This document shows, piece after piece, positions 48,377 to 58,663 of a stretch of DNA of 64,000 bases (positions within the stretch are counted from its first letter, which is position 1; every line of letters begins with the position of its first letter). The stretch lies in the NCBI RefSeq assembly GCF_900115685.1, contig NZ_FOXJ01000003.1, forward strand, positions 248,001-312,000. Direction: 5' to 3'. A program made the position numbers and the translations under genes. Source of the DNA: Variovorax sp. 770b2 (GTDB lineage Bacteria; Pseudomonadota; Gammaproteobacteria; Burkholderiales; Burkholderiaceae_C). The notes beneath the pieces are model-generated. The model did no database searches and was not told the origin of the DNA. It worked only from the letters and a program-made list of their open reading frames with translations.

Positions 48377-49021
48377 ATGGTGGCCCAGGCACCGATCGGC
48401 GATCAGATCCTCTCGGCCGATTCCGTCACGGAATCCTTGCGGCAACTCATCCTGAGCGGTGAACTGGGGATCGGCGTGCAGTTGAAGCAGCAGGCGCTGG
48501 CCGAGCGCTTCGGTGTCAGCCGCATCCCCGTTCGCGAGGCACTCAAGCGCCTGGAGGCCGAAGGCCTCATCGAACACCGCGCCCACCAGGGATCGACCGT
48601 TGCATCGCAGTCGATCAAGGACCTGATCGAGGCGCTGGACATCCGGATCGCGCTGGAAACGAGAGCGCTCAAGCTGGCGATCCCGCACCTGCGCCCCGCC
48701 AATCACCGCGCCGCCAGGGAAATCATCGCGCGCTACGCAGGCAGCGAATCGCCGCAGGAGTGGGCCGATCTGAATCTCGAATTCCACTTGACGCTCTACC
48801 GCCCCTGTGGGCGCGACAAACTGCTCAAGATGATCGAGGAGAGCGTGCGAGGCATCGCCCGGCACCTGCGGGCCTTGCAGTCGCACAAGGTGGGGCGCAA
48901 GTCATCGCAGGTCGAACACACTCAGATCCTGAAGGCCTGCATCGCGAAAGACATCCCCCTCGCGGTGGAATTGCTGGAGAAGCACATCGAGCACACGCAG
49001 GCGGCGTTGGCCGGACCGTGA
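48377..49021 (+). CDS. GntR-family (FadR/FCD) transcriptional regulator
   Basis: A 214-residue GntR regulator: winged helix SVTESLRQLILSGELGIG, LAERFGVSRIPVREALKRLE, GLIEHRAHQGSTVAS, and an FCD effector domain with the metal-binding residues around DLNLEFHLTLYRP (about 134), RHLRAL and EHTQILKACIAKD. FCD proteins sense organic acids. Divergent from the TauD-like/ABC operon, whose repressor it should be. ATG at 48377, after GGGAG. Confidence 0.9.
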   Translation: MVAQAPIGDQILSADSVTESLRQLILSGELGIGVQLKQQALAERFGVSRIPVREALKRLEAEGLIEHRAHQGSTVASQSIKDLIEALDIRIALETRALKLAIPHLRPANHRAAREIIARYAGSESPQEWADLNLEFHLTLYRPCGRDKLLKMIEESVRGIARHLRALQSHKVGRKSSQVEHTQILKACIAKDIPLAVELLEKHIEHTQAALAGP

Positions 49022-49056
49022 CGGCAAGCGTCGCATCGACGCGCCCACGCCATCGA

Positions 49057-50157
49057 TCACCGTGTCCCGGCCTGCTGCAAGGCCTCCGGCAATTCGCGCG
49101 ACGCCGCGATCGCCTCGCGATCACGGTAGTCGCCGGGCGTGCCGCCGGTCCAACTGCGAAAGGCGCGGTGAAAAGCCGCCACGCTCGAGAAGCCCAGGTC
49201 GACGGCGATGGCGATCAGCGGCTCGGTGCCTCGCGTCAGGCGCGAGATCGCGATGTCGCGCCGCAGCGCGTCCTTGATGTCCTGGAACTTCATGCCCTCG
49301 GCCTGCAGATGGCGCACCAGCGTGCGCGCCGAAAGTCCGAAGGCCGCGGCCACATGCGCGATGTCGCTGTCGAATCCGAGGTTCGCTTCCAGGAAGGTGC
49401 GCACGCGCTGCGTCGTGCTGCTCTGCCCCACCGGCACGAAGAGCCAGTCCAGCGGCGCGCGCATCAGGAACCTGCGCAGCTCCAGCTTGGAGTGCGGTTG
49501 CACCGGCCGCTCGAGGTACCTGAGGTCGAAGGCCATCGCGGTGTGCGGCTGGTCGAAATGCACCGGGCCCGGAAACATGAAGAGATAGTCGGCCGCGTCG
49601 TGCGGCCGCGCAAAGCTGAAGTCGATGCGCGCCAGTTCGATGCGCGCGCCGATCACCCATGAGCACATGCCGTGCACCAGCTTCAGGTGCAGCTCCTGCA
49701 CCAGGCGCGCGCTGCGGCTCCTGGGCGGATAGGCGTCCACGCGCACCCATGCATGGCGCTCGTCGCGGCGCACGGTGAATCGCGAGCCGTCGTCCAGCAC
49801 GTGGTTGAACTGCGCCCAGCGCCGCAGCGCGGTGTGCAGGTTGGGTGCATCGAGCATGAGGATGCTCAGTATCTTCAGCGTGCCGCAGCGCAGCGGCCGC
49901 GCATAGAGGCCGGGCATCTCGTCGTCCAGTTCCAGCGCGACGCCGCGGAACAGCTGCGAGAACTGCTCCTCGGTCACACGGCCTGCGGGCTGCGCCAGCA
50001 GCGCGGGCGAGATGGTGGCCTGGCGCAGCAGCCGCTGCAGCGTGTCGCCCTCGAGCGCAAGGCCGTGCAGGAAGCTCTGCACGTAGGAGATGGGCAGCGT
50101 CGGCCGCTGCTCGAAAGCCTGCGCGCTTCGCTGTTCCTTGGCCGTGGCAATCAACAT
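49057..50157 (-). CDS. AraC-family transcriptional regulator (PF12625 type), copy 1
   Basis: A 366-residue AraC regulator with an N-terminal ligand domain of the OruR/ArgR-like type (TLPISYVQSFLHGLALEGD, ARLVQELHLKLVHGMCSW, FMFPGPVHFDQPHTAMAFD) and a C-terminal double helix-turn-helix (AAAFGLSARTLVRHLQAEG, AVDLGFSSVAAFHRAFRSWT). It is clearly a paralogue of the AraC gene at 57398-58453; the two share long stretches. Divergent from the frameshifted lipoprotein hydrolase at 50289. Confidence 0.9.
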   Translation of the reverse strand: MLIATAKEQRSAQAFEQRPTLPISYVQSFLHGLALEGDTLQRLLRQATISPALLAQPAGRVTEEQFSQLFRGVALELDDEMPGLYARPLRCGTLKILSILMLDAPNLHTALRRWAQFNHVLDDGSRFTVRRDERHAWVRVDAYPPRSRSARLVQELHLKLVHGMCSWVIGARIELARIDFSFARPHDAADYLFMFPGPVHFDQPHTAMAFDLRYLERPVQPHSKLELRRFLMRAPLDWLFVPVGQSSTTQRVRTFLEANLGFDSDIAHVAAAFGLSARTLVRHLQAEGMKFQDIKDALRRDIAISRLTRGTEPLIAIAVDLGFSSVAAFHRAFRSWTGGTPGDYRDREAIAASRELPEALQQAGTR

Positions 50158-50166
50158 GGCGCGATA

Positions 50167-50221
50167 TGCAAACGAAGTTGGCGCGATCCGAGAACACGGG
50201 TCGGGACGCGCTGGCTAGAGT
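50167..50221 (+). promoter_or_regulatory. Shared AraC-type promoter element, copy 1
   Basis: TGCAAA (50167), TGGCGCGA (50179-50186), GAACACG (50192-50198) and TAGAGT (50216-50221) lie upstream of the DUF6351 gene. The same blocks occur before the other lipoprotein hydrolase at 58513-58566, with identical distances from TGGCGCGA to GAACACG (13) and to CTAG (36). TAGAGT with a 17-bp spacer to AACACG suits a weak, activator-dependent promoter. Confidence 0.6.
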
Positions 50222-50288
50222 CGGCTCCGACCCGAGGAGGCAGCAAGAGAGTCATCGGGTCGATTCCTAGAACAACTGAGAGACAACC

Positions 50289-52489
<2,201 letters not shown>

Positions 52490-52571
52490 GCGCCCGAGGT
52501 TCTTGCGGCCCTCTCGCGAGGGCATGGCGCTTGCGCGAGGTGATGCTGCAGCGTCGCCTCCGGAGCGCAGC

Positions 52572-52604
52572 CGCTTCAGCGACCACCGTCGAGTCGCTGA
52601 AGCG
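52572..52604. repeat. 12-bp inverted repeat in the livH leader region
   Basis: CGCTTCAGCGAC (52572-52583) and GTCGCTGAAGCG (52593-52604) are exact complements with a 9-base loop. A smaller hairpin, GCCCTC-TCGC-GAGGGC, lies at 52508-52523 right after the hydrolase stop. Neither has a T run. They may be an operator or an attenuator before the transporter genes. Confidence 0.5.
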
Positions 52605-52723
52605 ACAGCGCTGGTGCGGGCAAACCTGAGTCGACGTATCCCACGCTGGCTTTCACAATCCTGTGCCTTGGCAGCCGGCATCGTTCCGCGCTGCCGAACA
52701 CGGCACAACGAACAAGGAGCGAC

Positions 52724-53590
52724 GTGGAACTGTTCTTTCAGCAACTGCTCAATGGCCTGACCGTGGGAGGCGTCTACAGCCTGGTGGCCCTGGGCCTCAC
52801 GCTCGTCTACGGCATCCTGCATGTGCCGAACTTCGCGCACGGGGCCTTCTACATGGCAGGCGCGTTCGCAGGCTACTACCTCATGACGGCCTTCGGCCTG
52901 AACTACTGGCTCGCCATGGCGGGCGCCGCCGTGGTGGTCGCGGTGATCGCGATGCTGGCCGAGCGGCTGGTGTTCCATCCGCTGCGCAATGCGCCGGAAC
53001 TGCACGACATGATCGCCGCCATCGGCATCCTGCTGTTCATCGAGGCCGGCGCCCAGGCGATGTTCGGCGCGGACTTCCATCGCATGCCCACGCCCTACGG
53101 CCAGATCGTCGAAGTGTTCGGGCTCACGGCGCCGTTGCAGCGCCTGCTCATCATCGCGGGAGCGTTCGGGCTGATGGTATTGCTGCACCTCTTTCTCAAT
53201 CACACGGTGCTGGGCTCGACCATCATCGCGATGGCGCAGAACCGCGACGGCGCGGCGCTGGTGGGCATCGATGCGACGCGCGTGACGCTCCTGGTGTTCG
53301 CGATCTCGGGGGCGCTGGCGGCCATTGCGGCGGTGCTCTATGCGCCGATCAACCTCGTGTATCCGGCCATGGGCAACCTGGTCATCACCAAGGCTTTCGT
53401 GATCATCATCCTGGGGGGCATGGGGAGCTTTCCCGGCGCCATCGTGGGCGGGCTGATCATCGGCATGGCCGAGAGCTTCGGCGGTTTCTATTTCTCGACC
53501 GACTACAAGGACATCATCGCCTTCGTGCTGCTGGTGGTGATCCTGTCGTTCCGCCCGCAAGGCCTGTTCACGCCGAAGGGAGCGCGGTGA
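52724..53590 (+). CDS. livH: Branched-chain amino acid-type ABC permease (LivH)
   Basis: A 288-residue membrane protein of the LivH type: LLNGLTVGGVYSLVALGLTL, YGILHVPNFAHGAFYM and the conserved GIDATRVTLLVFAISGALAA, with eight helices. GTG at 52724 after AAGGAG is the start. Its last base is the first of livM. With livM, livG, livF and livK it makes a complete HAAT-type importer. Confidence 0.92.
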   Translation: MELFFQQLLNGLTVGGVYSLVALGLTLVYGILHVPNFAHGAFYMAGAFAGYYLMTAFGLNYWLAMAGAAVVVAVIAMLAERLVFHPLRNAPELHDMIAAIGILLFIEAGAQAMFGADFHRMPTPYGQIVEVFGLTAPLQRLLIIAGAFGLMVLLHLFLNHTVLGSTIIAMAQNRDGAALVGIDATRVTLLVFAISGALAAIAAVLYAPINLVYPAMGNLVITKAFVIIILGGMGSFPGAIVGGLIIGMAESFGGFYFSTDYKDIIAFVLLVVILSFRPQGLFTPKGAR

Positions 53591-54609
53591 TGGGCTGGCT
53601 CTTCCAAGGCAAGGCCGGATGGGCGCTGCTCGCGGCCATTGCGCTGGCGTTTCCGCTGTTCGCGCAGAACAACTACCTGATCTCGGTGGCCACGCAGGCC
53701 TTCATCATGGCCATCGCGGCGCTGGGGCTGAACCTCATCACCGGCTACACGGGGCAGTTCAACCTGGCGCACGGCGCGTTCATGGCGGTGGGTGCCTACA
53801 CGGTGGGCATTCTCACGGTGGACCATCAGGTGCCGTTCTGGATCGCGTTCGCGGCGGCGGGCCTCGTGACTGCGGTGCTGGGCTACTTCATCGGCATCCT
53901 GTCGCTGCGGTTGAAGGGCCACTACTTCTCGATCTTCACGCTGTGCGTGAGCTACATCATGTTCCTGCTGATCGAGAAGTGGGAAAGCCTCACGCACGGG
54001 CCGGTGGGCATCATGGGCATCCCCGCGCCCACGGGCATCGGGCCGCTGCAGTTCGGCACGCCGCTGTCGCAGTACTACCTGGTGCTGGCCTTCCTGGCGC
54101 TGGGCGTCTGGGTCATGGCGCGCATCGTGCGCTCGCTGCTCGGGCGCAGCTTCATGGCCGTGCGCAACAGCGACGCGCTGGCCGAAGCGCTGGGCACCGA
54201 CCTCATGCGCACCAAGACGCTGTCGTTCGTGCTGTCGGTGGTGTATGCGGGCTTTGCCGGGGCGCTCTATGCGGGGCAGGTGCGCTTTCTCGGGCCCGAC
54301 CTGGCGAGCGAGGCCGTGACCTTCGACCTCGTGATGTTCGTGCTGGTGGGCGGCATCGGCACCCTGCTGGGCCCGCTGGTGGGCACCTTTCTCGTGACGT
54401 GGTTGACGCAGAGCCTGCAGTTCCTGCAGGACTACCGCATGGTGGTGTTCGGGCCGGTGCTGATCGCGCTGATCATCTTCCTGCCCGACGGCATCGTGGG
54501 CACCTGGCTCAAGCGCCGCGCGCGGCGCGCGGATGCGAAGCGCGCCGCCGCGCCCTCCGCGCCCTCCGCCCCGAAAGCCACGACCACCGAGGCGCAGCCA
54601 AATGCTTGA
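53590..54609 (+). CDS. livM: Branched-chain amino acid-type ABC permease (LivM)
   Basis: A 339-residue LivM permease: ALGLNLITGYTGQFNLAHGA (about 39-58), GYFIGILSLRLKGHYFSIFT, and GTDLMRTKTLSFVLSVVYAG near the coupling helix. TGATG joins it to livH. The C-terminus has a basic Ala/Pro tail that overlaps the start of livG by eight bases. Confidence 0.92.
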   Translation: MGWLFQGKAGWALLAAIALAFPLFAQNNYLISVATQAFIMAIAALGLNLITGYTGQFNLAHGAFMAVGAYTVGILTVDHQVPFWIAFAAAGLVTAVLGYFIGILSLRLKGHYFSIFTLCVSYIMFLLIEKWESLTHGPVGIMGIPAPTGIGPLQFGTPLSQYYLVLAFLALGVWVMARIVRSLLGRSFMAVRNSDALAEALGTDLMRTKTLSFVLSVVYAGFAGALYAGQVRFLGPDLASEAVTFDLVMFVLVGGIGTLLGPLVGTFLVTWLTQSLQFLQDYRMVVFGPVLIALIIFLPDGIVGTWLKRRARRADAKRAAAPSAPSAPKATTTEAQPNA

Positions 54610-55366
54610 GATCCACGACCTGACCAAGCAGTTCTTCGGCCTCACCGCCGTGGACAGCGTGAGCACGCATTTCGAACGCGGCCAGGTGAGCGCCATCATC
54701 GGCCCCAACGGCGCGGGCAAGACCACCTTCTTCAACCTCGTGGCGGGCACGCACAAGCCGAGCTCGGGGCGCATCGTGTTCAACGGCAAGGACGTGACCG
54801 GCATGCGCCCCGACCACATCGCGCGGCTTGGCATCGCGCGCACCTTCCAGAGCACCCACCTGTTCGACAACGCGACGGTGCTCGACAACCTCATCGTGGG
54901 CCACCGGCTGCGCACGCACTCGGGCCTGTGGGACGTGCTCGTCAACAGCCGGCGCCTGCGCGACGAGGAACGCCTGTGCCGCGACAAGGCCGAGGAGGCG
55001 CTCGACTTCGTGGGCCTCTCGCACGTGGCCCACCGCATCGCGGCCGACATCACGCAGGAAGAACGCAAGCGCGTGGCCTTTGCGCTCGCGCTGGCCACCG
55101 ACCCCGAGCTGATGCTGCTGGACGAACCGGCCGGCGGCGTGAACCCCGAGGAGACCGTGGGCCTGGCCGCGCTGATCCGCAAGCTGGTGGACCACGGCAA
55201 GACCGTGTGCCTCATCGAACACAAGATGGACATGATCATGCGGCTGGCCGACAAGATCGTCGTGCTGAACAACGGCGCGAAGATCGCGGAGGGCACGCCC
55301 GCCGAAATACGCCGCAACCCGCATGTCATCGAAGCCTACCTGGGAGCCGACCATGCTGCGGTTTGA
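54602..55366 (+). CDS. livG: Branched-chain amino acid-type ABC ATPase (LivG) with atypical signature
   Basis: A 254-residue ATPase: Walker A IIGPNGAGKTTFFNL (about 34-48), Q-loop RTFQSTHLFDNATV, Walker B LMLLDEPAGGVNPEE and H-loop CLIEHKMDMIM. The ABC signature is odd: instead of LSYGQQ the sequence reads ITQEERKRVAFALAL. As the partner LivF has a normal LSGGQQQ, only one of the two ATP sites would have a classical signature. ATG at 54602. Confidence 0.88.
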   Translation: MLEIHDLTKQFFGLTAVDSVSTHFERGQVSAIIGPNGAGKTTFFNLVAGTHKPSSGRIVFNGKDVTGMRPDHIARLGIARTFQSTHLFDNATVLDNLIVGHRLRTHSGLWDVLVNSRRLRDEERLCRDKAEEALDFVGLSHVAHRIAADITQEERKRVAFALALATDPELMLLDEPAGGVNPEETVGLAALIRKLVDHGKTVCLIEHKMDMIMRLADKIVVLNNGAKIAEGTPAEIRRNPHVIEAYLGADHAAV

Positions 55367-56060
55367 AGGCGTCGACCTGCACTACGGCAGCTTTCGCGCA
55401 TTGAGCGGCGTGACGCTGCATGCCGAGCCCGGCGAGCTGGTCGTGCTGCTGGGCGCGAACGGCGCGGGCAAGACGTCGATCTTCATGGCGGCCAGCGGCA
55501 TCCAGCGCCCGAGCGCGGGACGCATCCGCCTGGGCGAGCGCGAGATCGCGGGACATCGGCCGGCGGAGATCGTGGCTGCGGGCCTCGTGCATTGCCCTGA
55601 GGGGCGCAAGCTGTTCCCGATGATGTCGGTGCGCAAGAACCTCACGCTCGGCGCCTATGTGCACCGGCGCGACAAGGCCGGCATCCAGCGCTCGCTGGAC
55701 GAGGTGTTCAGCCTCTTCCCCATTCTCGAAGTGAAGCAGCACGACCCGGCCGGCTCGCTCTCGGGCGGCCAGCAGCAGATGGTGGCCATCGGCCGCGCGA
55801 TGCTCGGGCGGCCCAAGGTGCTGCTGCTCGACGAGCCCTCGCTCGGCCTGGCGCCGCTGGTGGTGAAGCAGGTGTTCGAGGTCATCGAGCGCATCAACAG
55901 GCAGGGCACGACCGTGCTGCTGGCCGAACAGAACGCCTACTCGGCGCTGGCCATCGCGCATCGCGCCTATGTGATCGAACGCGGGCGCATCGCGCTGGAG
56001 GGCGATCGCGAGTCCTTGCTCAACAACGAGGCCGTGCGGGCCGCGTACATCGGGGCCTGA
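55353..56060 (+). CDS. livF: Branched-chain amino acid-type ABC ATPase (LivF)
   Basis: A 235-residue ATPase with all motifs: LLGANGAGKTSIFMAASG (about 31-48), CPEGRKLFPMMSV, SLSGGQQQMVAIGRAML, VLLLDEPSLGLAP and LLAEQNAYSA. ATG at 55353 overlaps livG by 14 bases. Works as heterodimer with LivG. Confidence 0.92.
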   Translation: MLRFEGVDLHYGSFRALSGVTLHAEPGELVVLLGANGAGKTSIFMAASGIQRPSAGRIRLGEREIAGHRPAEIVAAGLVHCPEGRKLFPMMSVRKNLTLGAYVHRRDKAGIQRSLDEVFSLFPILEVKQHDPAGSLSGGQQQMVAIGRAMLGRPKVLLLDEPSLGLAPLVVKQVFEVIERINRQGTTVLLAEQNAYSALAIAHRAYVIERGRIALEGDRESLLNNEAVRAAYIGA

Positions 56061-56087
56061 CCCCACTACAACCAGGAGACCAACGCA

Positions 56088-57263
56088 ATGATGAAGACCG
56101 CCCTTTCACGCCGCAGGCTTGCCGCCCTGCCCTTCGCCGTCCTGCTGCTCGGCGCAGGCGCGGCCTTTGCACAGGAGACCGTCAAGATCGGCTTCACCGG
56201 ACCGCTGAGCGGCGGCGCCGCGCTCTATGGCAAGAACGTGGTCAACGGCATGGAGATGGCCATCAAGGAAATCAACGCGGCGGGCCTGGAGGTGGCCGGC
56301 AAGAAGGTCAAGCTGGAGCTGGTGGCGCTCGACGACAAGTACGCGCCGGCCGAAGCCGCCATCAACGCGCGCCGCCTGGTGCAGCAACACCAGACGCCGG
56401 CCGTGTTCGTGCCGCACTCGGGCGGCATCTATGCGATGCAGGCTTTCAACGAGCAGGAGAAGTTCATCGTGATGGCGTACTCCAGCACGCCCAAGATCAC
56501 CGAGACCGGCAACAAGCTCACCATCCGCATTCCGCCCACGTTCAATTCGTACATCGAGCCCTTCACCCGCTACGAGATGAAGAAGTACGGCAAGAAGGTC
56601 GGCATGCTGCCGGGCGACCACGAGTACGCGAAGAACTGGAGCGCGCTGTTCGAACCGGCCTGGACCAAGGCCGGCGGCACCGTGGTGTCGAACAACCCCA
56701 TGTCTTACAACCGCTCGGCCGACTTCTACAGCGGCGTGAGCCGCGTGCTGGCCGAGAAGCCCGACGTGCTGTTCATCGGCGGTCCCTCCGAGCCCACGGC
56801 GCTGGTCGCCAAGCAGGCGCGCGAGCTGGGCTTCAAGGGCGGCTTCCTCATCATGGACCAGGCCAAGCTCGACGAGATGGCCAAGGTCACGGGCGGCCTC
56901 GCGCCCCTGGAAGGCGCAATCGGCGTGCTGCCGGTGTCGTACGACGATCGCGCAGGTCCGAAGGCCTTTGCCGCGGCCTATCGCAAGGCCTACGGTGCCG
57001 ACAAGGATCCGACCACCGAGTCTTCCTACAACTACGCGCTGGTCCACGCGCTCGCGGGCGCGATGAAGATGGCCGGCACGACCACCGACGCCGCGGCCAT
57101 CCGCGCCAGGATCGGCGATGCGCTCATCCAGCTGCCCGAGAAGACCAATGCAGGCTCCTTCAAGGGCGTGGACGCCGTCGGCGGCACCATCGTCGACCCG
57201 CTGGTGGCGACAGTGGATGGCGGGAAGGTCAGGCCGGTGAGCTTGAGCGAGTTGATGAAGTAA
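56088..57263 (+). CDS. livK: Branched-chain amino acid-type ABC substrate-binding protein (LivK)
   Basis: A 391-residue type-I periplasmic receptor: signal peptide to GAAFAQ (about residue 27), VKIGFTGPLSGGAALYGKN, LVALDDKYAPAEAAINARR, VFVPHSGGIYAMQAFNEQ and a YNYALVHALAGAM region. Relatives bind branched amino acids, aromatic acids, urea or amides; the ligand cannot be told. The genetic context of exported hydrolases suggests a hydrolysis product. Last gene of the liv operon. Confidence 0.9.
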   Translation: MMKTALSRRRLAALPFAVLLLGAGAAFAQETVKIGFTGPLSGGAALYGKNVVNGMEMAIKEINAAGLEVAGKKVKLELVALDDKYAPAEAAINARRLVQQHQTPAVFVPHSGGIYAMQAFNEQEKFIVMAYSSTPKITETGNKLTIRIPPTFNSYIEPFTRYEMKKYGKKVGMLPGDHEYAKNWSALFEPAWTKAGGTVVSNNPMSYNRSADFYSGVSRVLAEKPDVLFIGGPSEPTALVAKQARELGFKGGFLIMDQAKLDEMAKVTGGLAPLEGAIGVLPVSYDDRAGPKAFAAAYRKAYGADKDPTTESSYNYALVHALAGAMKMAGTTTDAAAIRARIGDALIQLPEKTNAGSFKGVDAVGGTIVDPLVATVDGGKVRPVSLSELMK

Positions 57264-57397
57264 CGGGCGTCGATCGCCGACGAAAAAGGCCGCCTCACCG
57301 CGCTCGCGTCATCCGGGAGATCGACCCGCTCGCCGCTCGCGCAATGGTGCGCAGTGGCGTCGTGGCGCAGTCGCACAGTGGCGCGCAATGAACATGC

Positions 57398-58453
57398 TCA
57401 TTGCGTGAGCGTCACCCCTTGGGGTGCCGCCACGCGGTGCGCGCGGCCCGCCTGGCGCCTGTATGCCAGCGGCGTGCTTCCCGTCCACGAACGGAACGCC
57501 CGGTGGAAAGCGCTGACGGTGGCGAAGCCCGTCGCGCGCGCGATGGCGGCGATGCTCTCGCGGCTCTTGAGCAGTTTCTGGACCGCGATGTCGCGGCGCA
57601 GCACGTCCTTCACCTGCTGGAACGTCGTTCCCTCCGCGCTGAGATGGCGCGCCAGGGTGCGCTCGGAACAATTGAGGGCCAGCGCCGCCGACTGGATGTT
57701 GCTGCTCTCGTGCAGGCGCGACTCCAGGTGGCTGCGCAGGCGATGGCTCAGCAGCGTCTTGTCGAAGGGCACGAAGAACCAGTTCTGCGGCGCGCCTTGC
57801 AGGAAGTCGCGTAGTTCCGAGCGGGTGCGGCTTCGCACCGGTTGCTGCAGATAGGCCGCATCGATGTACATCGCCGTGGCCGGCTGGTCGAAGTAGACCG
57901 GTCCCGGAAAGATGTAGACGTACTCGGCCGCGTCGGGCGGCCGGGGAAACGCGAAATCGACCCGCTCGATGCCCAGCCGCTTGCCCACGATCCACGAGGC
58001 GATGCCGTGCACCAGCTTGAGGTGCAGTTCCTGCACGAGCCGCGCACTGCGCGCCTGGGTCGGGTAGAGCCTGATGGCGATCGAGGCCAGTGCGCCCTCG
58101 CGGCGGACCTCGAAGGAAAAATCGTCGTGCAGCACCCGGTCGAATTGCTGCCAGCGCCGCATGGCCGTCGCCAGGTCGGGCGCGTCCAGCATGAGGATGA
58201 GCAGGATCTTGAGCGTGCCCCGGCGCAGCGGCCGGCCATAGAGGCCGGGCATCTCGTCCTCCAGGTGCGCCACCAGCAGCTGGAACAGGGTTGCGAACTG
58301 CTCCTGCGTCACCCGCGCGCCGGGCAATGCGAGCAATCGGGCGTCAATGCTGGCGCGGCGCACCAGCAGGTTCAGGTCCGCATGCGAAAGGGCCAGTCCT
58401 TCGACGAAGGCGTTGACGTAGGAAGTGGGAAGGGTCGCGCTGAAGGGGTCCAA
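57398..58453 (-). CDS. AraC-family transcriptional regulator (PF12625 type), copy 2
   Basis: A 351-residue paralogue of the AraC regulator at 49057-50157: TLPTSYVNAFVEGLALSHAD, SARLVQELHLKLVHG, PGPVYFDQPATAM, and double helix-turn-helix (NCSERTLARHLSAEG, ATGFATVSAFHRAFRSWTGS). The start is uncertain: TTG at 58453 is taken because it aligns with the paralogue and leaves the shared promoter element at 58513-58566 outside the gene; a GTG at 58576 would include it. Divergent from the lipoprotein hydrolase at 58664. Confidence 0.85.
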   Translation of the reverse strand: MDPFSATLPTSYVNAFVEGLALSHADLNLLVRRASIDARLLALPGARVTQEQFATLFQLLVAHLEDEMPGLYGRPLRRGTLKILLILMLDAPDLATAMRRWQQFDRVLHDDFSFEVRREGALASIAIRLYPTQARSARLVQELHLKLVHGIASWIVGKRLGIERVDFAFPRPPDAAEYVYIFPGPVYFDQPATAMYIDAAYLQQPVRSRTRSELRDFLQGAPQNWFFVPFDKTLLSHRLRSHLESRLHESSNIQSAALALNCSERTLARHLSAEGTTFQQVKDVLRRDIAVQKLLKSRESIAAIARATGFATVSAFHRAFRSWTGSTPLAYRRQAGRAHRVAAPQGVTLTQ

Positions 58454-58512
58454 GGCAGGGCCGCAGCTGAAGCTCGAATCGGCGCGCGAGCGTAGTGCAG
58501 TTTGGCGGGATC

Positions 58513-58566
58513 TGCAAATTCTCTGGCGCGAAGCGGGAACACGTCGGCAGGCATTCTTCCTAGCAT
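58513..58566 (+). promoter_or_regulatory. Shared AraC-type promoter element, copy 2
   Basis: TGCAAA (58513), TGGCGCGA (58524-58531), GAACACG (58537-58543) and TAGCAT (58561-58566) repeat the set found at 50167-50221, in the same orientation toward an exported hydrolase gene and again beside a divergent AraC gene of the same family. Confidence 0.6.
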
Positions 58567-58663
58567 CAAGGAGCACCCGGTCACGTGGCCGGATGCGACC
58601 GGCGACGCGGCTTTCTCATGAGGCGCGGCGTCCCGGTCTCATAAAAACAGCTACGGAGACAAG

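Noticed and set aside
58454..58576. N-terminal extension of the second AraC gene from GTG 58576
   Set aside because: It would run through the shared promoter element and has no counterpart in the paralogue.
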